Below, piece after piece: positions 35,539 through 43,082 of a DNA stretch of 64,000 nucleotides. Both the position numbers and the translations under genes were made by a program. The number at the start of each line of letters is the position of its first letter. Within the stretch, counting starts at the first letter, position 1. Under the pieces are notes generated by a model, which was not told the origin of the DNA, did no database searches, and was given only the letters and a program-made list of their open reading frames with translations. Origin of the DNA: Spirosoma sp. KCTC 42546 (GTDB lineage: Bacteria > Bacteroidota > Bacteroidia > Cytophagales > Spirosomataceae); the NCBI RefSeq assembly GCF_006965485.1, contig NZ_CP041360.1, positions 6,924,501 to 6,988,500 of the forward strand, written 5' to 3'.

Positions 35539-35925
35539 TTAATTTAACTTATAAGGTACAACCATCGTAAATTCGGGAATACCAATGCGGAGTTGTTTCC
35601 CGTCAATCATCCGTTCGACCAGATACGTACCCGTCATTTTCCCGATACTGGACCGAAGGTTACAGCCCGATACGTATTCATGCACCTCGCCTGGCTCCAG
35701 GACAGGCTGTAGCCCCACAACACCTTCGCCTTCAACTTCGCGAACCGTTCCGTTCGAGTCAAAGATCAACCAATGACGACGGAGCAACTGAATAGTATAG
35801 TCGCTGGCGTTTTCAATGGTAATACGGTAGGTAAATACGTAATGGGCCTGAAGCGGACTTGAGTAATCGGCCTGATACTCGGTCTTCACGCTAACTTTTA
35901 CGCCTTCTGTGACTGACGAAACCAT
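35539..35925 (-). CDS. apaG: ApaG domain protein
   Basis: 128 aa from the ATG at 35925; this length matches ApaG (about 125), while the longer frame from 36009 adds residues outside the fold. Fibronectin III-like beta sandwich with the family motifs VKTEYQADYSSP, YTIQLLRRHWLIFDSNG, VREVEGEGVVGLQPVLEPGEVHEYVSGC and GTYLVERMIDG. ApaG was linked to Co2+ resistance and Mg2+ efflux in enterics; its molecular role stays unclear. Here it is divergent from ung. Confidence 0.93.
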   Translation of the reverse strand: MVSSVTEGVKVSVKTEYQADYSSPLQAHYVFTYRITIENASDYTIQLLRRHWLIFDSNGTVREVEGEGVVGLQPVLEPGEVHEYVSGCNLRSSIGKMTGTYLVERMIDGKQLRIGIPEFTMVVPYKLN

Positions 35926-36068
35926 AAATTTAGTATCGTTTGCAACCTTAAAACGAAAATTAAGTTGATTAGTTTTGTTACGCAAGAACTGCCATGAAAA
36001 TATTTTCAAGGATCAGGTTCTAGCGCTCGTAGGCGTATAATGCCTTATCACCTTTATCAGTTCCCTTC

Positions 36069-36734
36069 ATGAACGTATCCATTGCCGAATCGTGGAAAAT
36101 CCACCTGCAAGCTGAATTCAACAAACCTTATTTCATTGAACTTGCCGAGTTTATTCGGCATGAATATAGTACGCAACGTGTTTTTCCGCCCGGCCGATTG
36201 ATTTTCAATGCCTTTGACAAATGTAGTTTTGATAACACGCGCGTTGTTATTCTTGGTCAGGACCCATACCATGGCGAAGGGCAAGCCAACGGCCTCGCCT
36301 TTTCGGTAGCCGACGGAATCACGAAGCCCCCCTCATTAATCAATATATTTAAGGAAATACAGGACGACCTGGGCAAACCGGTGCCTAAGTCTGGGAATCT
36401 CGAACGCTGGGCCAGTCAGGGTGTTATGCTATTAAACGCTACCCTTACCGTGCGTGCAGGGCAGGCGGGGTCACATCAGGGGAAAGGCTGGGAAACGTTC
36501 ACGGATGCGGTTATCAAACTAATCTCCGACGAAAAACGCCACGTTGTTTTTATGCTTTGGGGCGCTTATGCTCAAAAAAAAGGCGCAATCATCGACGGCA
36601 AAAAGCACTTGATTCTGAAAGCCAAGCACCCCTCCCCTATGGCGGCTAATTATGGTGGCTGGTTTGGCACCAAACACTTCAGTCAGGCCAATGCATACCT
36701 GGAGAGCAATGGACTGGCTCCTATTGAATGGTAG
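36069..36734 (+). CDS. ung: Uracil-DNA glycosylase (family 1)
   Basis: 221 aa. Removes uracil from DNA as the first step of base excision repair. The water-activating loop VVILGQDPYHGEGQANGLAFSV holds catalytic Asp65; SLINIFKEIQDDL is the Pro/Ser region, LLNATLTVRAGQAGSH the uracil pocket, and KHPSPMAANYGGWFG carries the catalytic His187 and the minor-groove loop (usually HPSPL). All catalytic residues are present. It is a single gene divergent from apaG. Confidence 0.97.
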   Translation: MNVSIAESWKIHLQAEFNKPYFIELAEFIRHEYSTQRVFPPGRLIFNAFDKCSFDNTRVVILGQDPYHGEGQANGLAFSVADGITKPPSLINIFKEIQDDLGKPVPKSGNLERWASQGVMLLNATLTVRAGQAGSHQGKGWETFTDAVIKLISDEKRHVVFMLWGAYAQKKGAIIDGKKHLILKAKHPSPMAANYGGWFGTKHFSQANAYLESNGLAPIEW

Positions 36735-36824
36735 GTTTACGGTAGTCGGTTTATAGCTTTCAGTGTATGTAGACCAGCGCGAACAATACTGAGATATCGG
36801 CCATCATAAACCATATACCGAAAA

Positions 36825-37799
36825 TCAGTGCGACTTATAATCTGTTTGTAAACCTGTGCAGATCCAGTTAGCCAGCGCCTGCCGATTATCGGCGAGTAAA
36901 AAACGCTGTTGATCTTTTCCATTACGGATATTTCCCAACTCAATAAAAACGGTAGGCGGGTGGCTATTTTTAACCACATACAAACTACTCCGATCCGATA
37001 CGGTGCCTAAATAATTACGCGTAGGCTGGCTGCGCTTGTAGCCAGATTGGAAACTTTTATGAATATGTTTAGCTAACTTTTTTCCCACCTTACTATTTTC
37101 ATGGTGGTAGAAAAAGACGTCAATGTTCTGGCCTTCGCTTCGGCTATCGACATGAATAGTCACCATACGCTGGTAAGCCTCCCGATGTTTTGCGTGTAAT
37201 TTATTGACGGCATCCGTACCCTGACGCAGCCGCAAGGTCTGGTTTAATGGAATCGTTTGATTAGGATAGGTAACCTCATCATGATCCAATTTTAATACAC
37301 TCCCATCTCGAATTCCATCATTCGGATCACGGACAATCATGTAGGTAGTAGCGCCGTGCTCCATGAGGGCGCGAGCTAATCGGATCGTTACGTCATAGGC
37401 ATACTCATCTTCAGGCAACACATATTTCCCGTACCGCCCAATGGCACCAGGATCTGGCCCGCCATGTCCCGAAACCAAATAATATACCGCCCCTTTCAGT
37501 TTCTGATCTTTAACGGTCACATGAGTTGATCCCGGTAACGACGTGGGCAATAGAGAATTTCTCTTTTTTTCAGCCTTTGCTGCGTTCAGTGTCTTACTCG
37601 ATTTATGACGGACTAACCGCATCTTACGGCTTACAGATGCTTTTCGAAGCGTTTTCGCTACTCGGCTCTTACTATGATTTGTCCGGGCAATAGCGTGACT
37701 ACCTTTTCCTTTGGCCAACGCCAAATGAGATTCTCCAGGACTCAGCATTAAAATCAGGAATATTACAGTCCAGATACAGTTGCCGTCATTCGATTTCAT
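36825..37799 (-). CDS. N-acetylmuramoyl-L-alanine amidase (Amidase_3)
   Basis: 324 aa. Hydrolyses the amide between muramic acid and the peptide stem of peptidoglycan, in the periplasm. N-terminal hydrophobic stretch (WTVIFLILMLSPG) acts as signal; a Lys/Arg/Ser-rich linker to about 100 follows. The catalytic domain holds the zinc ligands His in VSGHGGPDPG, Glu in LPEDEYAYD and His in VTIHVDSRSEG, and the catalytic Glu in VFIELGNIRN. IHVDS replaces the usual IHADA but keeps the ligand. It stands downstream of lepB on the same strand. Confidence 0.9.
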   Translation of the reverse strand: MKSNDGNCIWTVIFLILMLSPGESHLALAKGKGSHAIARTNHSKSRVAKTLRKASVSRKMRLVRHKSSKTLNAAKAEKKRNSLLPTSLPGSTHVTVKDQKLKGAVYYLVSGHGGPDPGAIGRYGKYVLPEDEYAYDVTIRLARALMEHGATTYMIVRDPNDGIRDGSVLKLDHDEVTYPNQTIPLNQTLRLRQGTDAVNKLHAKHREAYQRMVTIHVDSRSEGQNIDVFFYHHENSKVGKKLAKHIHKSFQSGYKRSQPTRNYLGTVSDRSSLYVVKNSHPPTVFIELGNIRNGKDQQRFLLADNRQALANWICTGLQTDYKSH

Positions 37800-37859
37800 A
37801 ACTAAAAAATTGTCAACGTATAGACTTATAAACGAGTCAATTAGTCACCAAATTATGCG

Positions 37860-37917
37860 TAAGCCAAACCCCCAGATTTGCGACAACGTGCGTAGGCAAA
37901 TCTGGGGGTTTAGCTTA
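37860..37917. repeat. Inverted repeat AACCCCCAGATTTGC between lepB and the amidase gene
   Basis: Arms 37860-37881 and 37896-37917 match over 22 bp with one mismatch, loop 14 nt. It lies 18 nt after the lepB stop. Confidence 0.9.
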
Positions 37918-37935
37918 TCGTATGCTTCAGTCTTG

Positions 37936-39108
37936 TTAATCAATCGTCCGGAACAGGCGATTCCATCGGATTTTATTCCAGATGTTAGCCGGATTAGGGT
38001 CGAGTGACATCCAGACAAATACGGCTTTACCCACGATGTGATCTTCAGGGACAAATCCCCAGAATCGCGAATCAAGTGAGTTGTCGCGGTTATCGCCCAT
38101 CATGAAGTAGTAATCCTGTTTGAACGTATAGGAGGTTATTGACTTCCCGTCGATTTTAATGCTCGTTGGCGCTACTTCAACCTTGTCGTTTCCTTCATAG
38201 AGTTGAATAACTGGTCCGTATAGGGCAATAGTCTGCGCATTAAGCTGAATCGTTACGTCTTTTTTCGGAATCGTGATTGGGCCAAAGTTATCGTGGTTCC
38301 ATTTGAACGTTGGTGTGCCGTAAATCATAGGAGCCATTTCACCCGGCTTTTCAGACATTGGTTCAATGCCTTTCACCCAATCAAATCCCTTGAACTTAGC
38401 AATTACCTCCTGAGTGGTATTAACGCTGTAACCCACCATTGTTGAGGTTTTGGTCGAGTCGTTATATTGCTCCAGTGGCTTCCAGTTTTCCGTTGGCTGG
38501 CTGGGGTCACGATAATCATTTACGATATCGTACTTACGGAAGAAATTCGCATCCAGCACTTCTGTCGTTTTAATGAAATACTTCTGCTCAGAGCGCGGAG
38601 GAGTGGGAAATGGTTTTCCGTTCACAAACACCTCGCGTTGCCGTACTTCCAGTACATCGCCTGGAATACCAATGCACCGTTTGATGTAGTTGGTTTTCAG
38701 GTCAACGGGATAATCAATATTGTCGTTCAGGTATTTAGGTGGCACATTGAATACAACGACATCGCCATTCTTAACGTGGGTAAAACCGGGTAGCCGATAC
38801 GATGGCAACTGAATAGCTGTACTGTAGGATGGAATATCCGTTCCCCAAATTTTCTGGTGGGTAAGCGGAACCTGTAGGGGTGTTCGAGGAGTACGGGTGC
38901 CGTAATGCAGCTTGCTTACGAACAGGAAATCGCCAACCATCAGGCTGTTTTCCATCGAGGGGGTTGGAATGGTGAAGGCTTCCATAAACAGCCACCGAAT
39001 CAACGTAGCAGCCACGACGGCAAATAAGACGGAATCGAACCACTCCCGAATGGGCGATTTCTTCGCTTTAGCCGGTTGCACTTCGGCTCTGGTTTTAACT
39101 TCAGACAT
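37936..39108 (-). CDS. lepB: Signal peptidase I (Bacteroidota type)
   Basis: 390 aa from the ATG at 39108 (in-frame codons upstream to 39147 are repeat sequence). Inner-membrane serine/lysine protease that removes Sec signal peptides. A membrane anchor lies at 24-45 ([20 protein letters not shown]), followed by catalytic Ser51 in [10 protein letters not shown] and catalytic Lys143 in [13 protein letters not shown] long insertion (about 155-310) splits the catalytic core, typical of Bacteroidota enzymes, before the final [16 protein letters not shown] and VGKAVFVW. Part of the same minus-strand series as dapB, DUF5683, parB and parA. Confidence 0.95.
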   Translation of the reverse strand: MSEVKTRAEVQPAKAKKSPIREWFDSVLFAVVAATLIRWLFMEAFTIPTPSMENSLMVGDFLFVSKLHYGTRTPRTPLQVPLTHQKIWGTDIPSYSTAIQLPSYRLPGFTHVKNGDVVVFNVPPKYLNDNIDYPVDLKTNYIKRCIGIPGDVLEVRQREVFVNGKPFPTPPRSEQKYFIKTTEVLDANFFRKYDIVNDYRDPSQPTENWKPLEQYNDSTKTSTMVGYSVNTTQEVIAKFKGFDWVKGIEPMSEKPGEMAPMIYGTPTFKWNHDNFGPITIPKKDVTIQLNAQTIALYGPVIQLYEGNDKVEVAPTSIKIDGKSITSYTFKQDYYFMMGDNRDNSLDSRFWGFVPEDHIVGKAVFVWMSLDPNPANIWNKIRWNRLFRTID

Positions 39109-39117
39109 ATTTACTAC

Positions 39118-39260
39118 TGATGAATTATGACGGGGTGGCATCGGCATCCGACGCCCACGCGGTGATAAATGAGGTATCGAAACTATAAGACTCCTGTAAA
39201 TCAGTAACGAAATTACGAAGATATGGCGATTTTATTGGGCCATTTATGCATAATTCATCA
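39118..39260. repeat. Widely spaced inverted repeat bracketing the lepB-dapB space
   Basis: TGATGAATTATG (39118-39129) and CATAATTCATCA (39249-39260) are exact 12-bp complements about 120 nt apart. The right arm ends 1 nt from the dapB stop and the left arm lies 10 nt before the lepB start, so the repeat frames the whole space. Confidence 0.7.
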
Positions 39261-39992
39261 TTACCCCAGTAAGTCATCCATGCCAAACACGCCCTCACGG
39301 CCCACCAGCCACTCGGCAGCAACCACGGCGCCAAGCGCAAATCCCTGCCGACTGTGGGCCGTATGGGTAATTTCTATTCGATCCACATCCGATTCGTACC
39401 GAACGGTGTGCGTACCGGGCACGGTTCCTTCGCGTAATGACTCAATTTCGATGGCATCATCACCCACAGGGGTGGGTTCGTGCCCATATTCATTGTTGAT
39501 CCAGCGACGCTTGGTGGGCAAGTGCTCCATTACACCCTCCGCCAGTGTGATGGCCGTTCCGCTTGGGGCATCCTTCTTTTCGGTATGATGAATTTCGGTC
39601 ATCGACACATGATACGATGGATAGTTCCGCATGAACTGCGCCAACGTTTTATTCAACCGAAAAAATAGGTTAACCCCTATGCTATAGTTGGATGCATAGA
39701 AAAACGCGCCTTTGTTATCTCGGCATAAGGCTTCAATTTCCGTGCGGTGACTGAGCCAGCCCGTTGTCCCACAAACTACTGGCCACCCCCGCTCCAGACA
39801 ATAGGTTATATTTTCGGCCGCCGACTCTGGTGAGCTGAATTCAATAACGACATCAACCTCATCAGGTTCCAGATTGGCTAAATCTGCGTGATTATCGGCA
39901 TCAATGCGTCCTGCGATCTGGTGCCCCCGTCCGAGCGCAATCTGCTCGATCGTTTTACCCATTTTGCCGTAGCCGAGTAGTAGAATGTTCAT
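39261..39992 (-). CDS. dapB: 4-hydroxy-tetrahydrodipicolinate reductase
   Basis: 243 aa. NAD(P)H-dependent step of the diaminopimelate/lysine pathway. Nucleotide-binding GYGKMGKTI at the N-terminus, EFSSPESAAENI, CGTTGW, ASNYSIGVNLFF and the substrate loop EIHHTEKKDAPSGTA with the catalytic HH and Lys pair are all present. Diaminopimelate feeds peptidoglycan synthesis, which fits the neighbouring amidase and division/segregation genes. Slightly shorter than the E. coli enzyme, as usual in Bacteroidota. Confidence 0.96.
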   Translation of the reverse strand: MNILLLGYGKMGKTIEQIALGRGHQIAGRIDADNHADLANLEPDEVDVVIEFSSPESAAENITYCLERGWPVVCGTTGWLSHRTEIEALCRDNKGAFFYASNYSIGVNLFFRLNKTLAQFMRNYPSYHVSMTEIHHTEKKDAPSGTAITLAEGVMEHLPTKRRWINNEYGHEPTPVGDDAIEIESLREGTVPGTHTVRYESDVDRIEITHTAHSRQGFALGAVVAAEWLVGREGVFGMDDLLG

Positions 39993-39996
39993 AGAT

Positions 39997-40085
39997 AGAG
40001 GGAGGAGGGAAGAAGGAGGAAGGAAGAAAGGGAGAATAATAGATAGTATTACTTTTCCCTTTCCTCCTTCCTCCCTTTTCTCCTC
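39997..40085. repeat. Purine/pyrimidine inverted repeat between DUF5683 gene and dapB
   Basis: A purine-only left half (GGAGGAGGGAAGAAGGAGGA words, 39999-40035) pairs with a pyrimidine-only right half (TTCCCTTTCCTCCTTCCTCC, 40053-40085). It fills the space between the DUF5683 stop (7 nt) and the dapB start (about 5 nt). Imperfect but long stem. Confidence 0.8.
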
Positions 40086-40092
40086 TTATAAT

Positions 40093-40929
40093 TCATTTAA
40101 ATGTAAAGGCTACCCGCACGCCTGGCACAAAACCCGATCCAGGCACGGGCAGTATGTTGGGTTCAACGAGCATCGAGATGTCGTCGGTTAAATCAAAAGT
40201 TTTTAAATGAGCCGCTACATTGGCTTCCACAATACTGACGGCATACAAAACTACGGACAACAGAATATTTAAATCCCGATAACGTCGATAGGTGTCATAA
40301 GCATTCTTAGCACCCGCCGATGTATAAAAGTATTGCTGACCAATAAGGACTTTGTCTGGTAGTGGCTTGTATTCAGCATCTACAGTAAGCGCCTGTGTGA
40401 TCCCAGTCGGAAATAAAGTAGGATCCAGAGTAACAGGGTACGCTGGCGCTACAAGCTCCTTGTAGAGTAGCCGGCGATATCCCACTTCTGCTTCTTGCGC
40501 AAGAGCTCGGTATCTGACGAATAGATAACCCATTACACCATAGCCAGCGTACACAAAGGGCATTTTATAATACTGTCGATTGTAGGCCTGGCCCAACGCA
40601 AGCACAGGAATGAGTGCGCGTATGGTTGCCTTTTTGGGGACAATCTTATGAATTTGGGCTTCCTGCTTTGCCGTTACACGGAGTGTGTCGGGACCGTCCA
40701 ATGAGGTTGAATCATCATCTGGCGTCAGTACAGATTTACCCACCTGAACCGGTACACCATTTCGTCGGATGGTGTTAGGAATGGTATCGGTCGCCGAGCG
40801 CACTTGCCGGGTCGAGTCAATAGCAACTGGTGTCAGTGCTGGCTTGATAGCAGGGCGCTGCGCAAAGAGCGGTCCGGCCATTAACAGCAACAATAGGAAA
40901 ACAACGAATGAGGTTGAAAACGGCTTCAT
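40093..40929 (-). CDS. DUF5683 membrane-associated protein
   Basis: 278 aa from the ATG at 40929, which begins a signal peptide (MKPFSTSFVVFLLLLLMAGPLFAQ); the longer frame to 40995 is unlikely. The family core is seen in PKKATIRALIPVLALGQAYNRQYYKMPFVYAGYGVMGYLFV and later YRRYRDLNILLSVVLYAVSIVEANVAAHLK, with a beta-rich end. DUF5683 proteins regularly sit between parB and dapB in Bacteroidota, as here; function unknown, perhaps linking envelope growth to segregation. It starts 83 bp after the parB stop. Confidence 0.85.
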   Translation of the reverse strand: MKPFSTSFVVFLLLLLMAGPLFAQRPAIKPALTPVAIDSTRQVRSATDTIPNTIRRNGVPVQVGKSVLTPDDDSTSLDGPDTLRVTAKQEAQIHKIVPKKATIRALIPVLALGQAYNRQYYKMPFVYAGYGVMGYLFVRYRALAQEAEVGYRRLLYKELVAPAYPVTLDPTLFPTGITQALTVDAEYKPLPDKVLIGQQYFYTSAGAKNAYDTYRRYRDLNILLSVVLYAVSIVEANVAAHLKTFDLTDDISMLVEPNILPVPGSGFVPGVRVAFTFK

Positions 40930-41011
40930 AAACAGACAACGTACAAGACTTCTCTGGTTCGTCCGTTTGATCCCCCTTTTAAAGTAATTTAACACGATTG
41001 CGTCTACGAGC

Positions 41012-41932
41012 TTAGCTCTGCGAGTTCAGTACCTCCAGAATTTTAGTCAGTTCTTCCTGAGAAGTAAACGGAATCTTAATTTCACCCTTATGTTTCTCAT
41101 CGGCTTTTATGGATACGCGGGTACCAAAAAGCGACGACAATTTAAACTGAAGACTCCGCATTTCCTGTTTGGGTAGGGTAACTCGCCGGGTACTTGTCAG
41201 TTCGTGCGCATCGTCAGATAGATTCCGAACGGCTTCTTCAACTTTACGTACCGACCATTCTTCATCAACAGCCTTCGTAAAAAGCCGGATTTGAGCGTCG
41301 GGATTTTCAATATTGATAATAGCCCGGGCATGGCCCATCGAAATCTTATTGTCACGAAGCGACGCCTGAATAACCGGGGGTAACTTCAGCAATCGGATGT
41401 AGTTATTAACGGTTGTACGGTTTTTACCAACGCGTTCGCCGAGCTCTTCCTGCTTCAGGCTGCACTCGGTAATGAGTCGCTGATAACTAAGGGCAATTTC
41501 AATGGCATTGAGGTTTTCACGCTGAATGTTCTCGATCAACGCCATTTCCAGCATCTGCTGGTCATTGGCCGTACGAACATAAGCCGGAATACTTGTCAGA
41601 CCCGCAATCTTAGACGCCTGCAAACGGCGTTCACCCGCAATAAGCTGATACCGCTCTTTCCCTAACTGCCGAACCGTAATGGGCTGAATAATACCCTGAG
41701 TTCGAATGGAGTCAGCGAGTTCCTGAAGCGCTTCAACATCGAATCGGGTTCGGGGTTGAAACGGGTTTGTTTCAATCAGTGCCAAGCCAATTTCGGTCAT
41801 GGTACTAATCGACTCAAACGGCGACGGCTTCGACTGCCGACTAACCGATTCGCTATCGTGCAATAAGGCACCCAAGCCACGGCCCAATCCTATCATCTTC
41901 TTATTCGGTGCTTTGGTGTTTGCGTTGTCCAT
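41012..41932 (-). CDS. parB: Chromosome partition protein ParB
   Basis: 306 aa. CTP-dependent DNA clamp that loads at parS and spreads along the origin region. The N-terminal CTPase/ParB domain is seen in IETNPFQPRTRFD, LADSIRTQGIIQPITVR, and GERRLQASKIAGL (box II), then ALIENIQRENLNAIEIALSYQRL, an HTH part (EELGERVGKNRTTVNNYIRLLKLP, MGHARAII) and a C-terminal dimerisation domain ending ELTKILEVLNSQS. Paired with parA just upstream; a 27-bp-arm hairpin fills the space between them. Confidence 0.96.
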   Translation of the reverse strand: MDNANTKAPNKKMIGLGRGLGALLHDSESVSRQSKPSPFESISTMTEIGLALIETNPFQPRTRFDVEALQELADSIRTQGIIQPITVRQLGKERYQLIAGERRLQASKIAGLTSIPAYVRTANDQQMLEMALIENIQRENLNAIEIALSYQRLITECSLKQEELGERVGKNRTTVNNYIRLLKLPPVIQASLRDNKISMGHARAIINIENPDAQIRLFTKAVDEEWSVRKVEEAVRNLSDDAHELTSTRRVTLPKQEMRSLQFKLSSLFGTRVSIKADEKHKGEIKIPFTSQEELTKILEVLNSQS

Positions 41933-41950
41933 GTACTTATGGATTTACGA

Positions 41951-42020
41951 TTTACGAATTACGAATTACGATGTGTGTCGCGTAAGCCTAAATCACACAT
42001 CGTAATTCGTAATTCGTAAA
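41951..42020. repeat. Inverted repeat, 27-bp perfect arms of TTACGAATTACG words, between parA and parB
   Basis: Arms 41951-41977 and 41994-42020 are exact reverse complements; the left arm is ACGAATT repeated with slight drift, then ATGTGTG. It starts 3 nt after the parA stop (minus strand) and ends 18 nt before the parB start. The same words appear around 26003-26264. Confidence 0.95.
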
Positions 42021-42023
42021 TTC

Positions 42024-42806
42024 TTATGCTTCCTGCGGCATCAAGCCATTCTTAATCAGAATCTCTCGGGCCAGGTTCAGATAACTGACGGCTCCTTTGC
42101 TGTCGGCATCCTGCGCCAGGGCCGGAACGCCAAAGCTGGGCGATTCGCTCAGCCGAATGTTACGCGGAATGATGGTACTGAATACCATCTGCTGGAAGTG
42201 GCTCGTGACTTCGCCTACAACCTGATTTGACAGACGAACACGCAAATCATACATCGTCAGCAAAATGCCTTCAATAGCCAGATGTGTGTTTAGCCGCGAC
42301 TGAATAATCTTTATGGTATTGAGCAGTTTGCCCAACCCTTCGAGCGCAAAATACTCGCACTGAACCGGAATAATGACCGAGTCAGCGGCAGTCAGGCTAT
42401 TGATCGTAATGAGACCTAATGAAGGCGAGCAGTCAATAATGATGAAGTCGTAGTCGTCCCGAATGCTATCGAGCGTTGTCTTCATCTTATCCTCCCGGTT
42501 CTGAAGGTTGATCATTTCGATCTCAGCCCCGACCAGGTCGATATGGGACGGCAGCAAATCCAGATTCGGAAAGTCCGTCTGAATAATAGCGTCCTGAGGG
42601 CGAACCCCCTCGACCATACATTCGTAAATGCTGTTCTCGATTTCTTTCGGATTGTAACCTAACCCTGACGTGGAGTTCGCCTGTGGATCAGCATCAACAA
42701 TGAGCGTCTGAAATTCGAGGGCGGCCAAACTGGCGGCCAAATTGATTGTTGTCGTAGTTTTACCGACGCCCCCCTTTTGGTTGGCGATAGCAATGACTTT
42801 ACCCAT
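42024..42806 (-). CDS. parA: Chromosome partition ATPase ParA/Soj
   Basis: 260 aa from the ATG at 42806; the longer frame to 42881 runs through putative ParB-binding sequence. Deviant Walker [18 protein letters not shown] with Lys11 and Lys16, [34 protein letters not shown] and [13 protein letters not shown] are canonical Soj motifs. ParA dimerises with ATP on DNA and positions ParB-parS complexes. It heads the parA-parB-DUF5683-dapB-lepB-amidase series. Confidence 0.96.
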   Translation of the reverse strand: MGKVIAIANQKGGVGKTTTTINLAASLAALEFQTLIVDADPQANSTSGLGYNPKEIENSIYECMVEGVRPQDAIIQTDFPNLDLLPSHIDLVGAEIEMINLQNREDKMKTTLDSIRDDYDFIIIDCSPSLGLITINSLTAADSVIIPVQCEYFALEGLGKLLNTIKIIQSRLNTHLAIEGILLTMYDLRVRLSNQVVGEVTSHFQQMVFSTIIPRNIRLSESPSFGVPALAQDADSKGAVSYLNLAREILIKNGLMPQEA

Positions 42807-42862
42807 GGGTCTGTGCGTTGCAGTCCCAAAGATGCCGGATAGTTTCCACGAAAGCAAGAACT

Positions 42863-42882
42863 GTTCCACGGAATGTTCCACA
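42863..42882 (-). promoter_or_regulatory. Candidate parS half-sites upstream of parA
   Basis: TGTTCCAC occurs twice as a direct repeat (42863-42870 and 42875-42882) about 57 bp before the parA ATG. TGTTCCAC is the left half of the widely used parS palindrome TGTTNCACGTGNAACA. A full palindrome is not present, so this may be a regulatory ParB site or chance. Confidence 0.35.
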
Positions 42883-43082
42883 AAATTTAATTAGCTATGC
42901 TTCGCACTGATACTCAGTAGCTAATCAAAAAGGTTCATACTAACTTAATCTGACGATGTAGTAGCAATTGCCAACAGCCGGGTAGTTTAGCTACTCAATC
43001 CATCATTCACATCTATCCCTCTTTCATAACTAAGGGGCAGAAGCCCTATATTTATCCTCTCGATTCTGTCACTGTAACTTCT

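Noticed and set aside
39997..40085. Simple purine-rich low-complexity tract
   Set aside because: Kept as an inverted repeat instead, because the purine half is followed by its pyrimidine complement and the position matches the other hairpins; a chance low-complexity origin is still possible.
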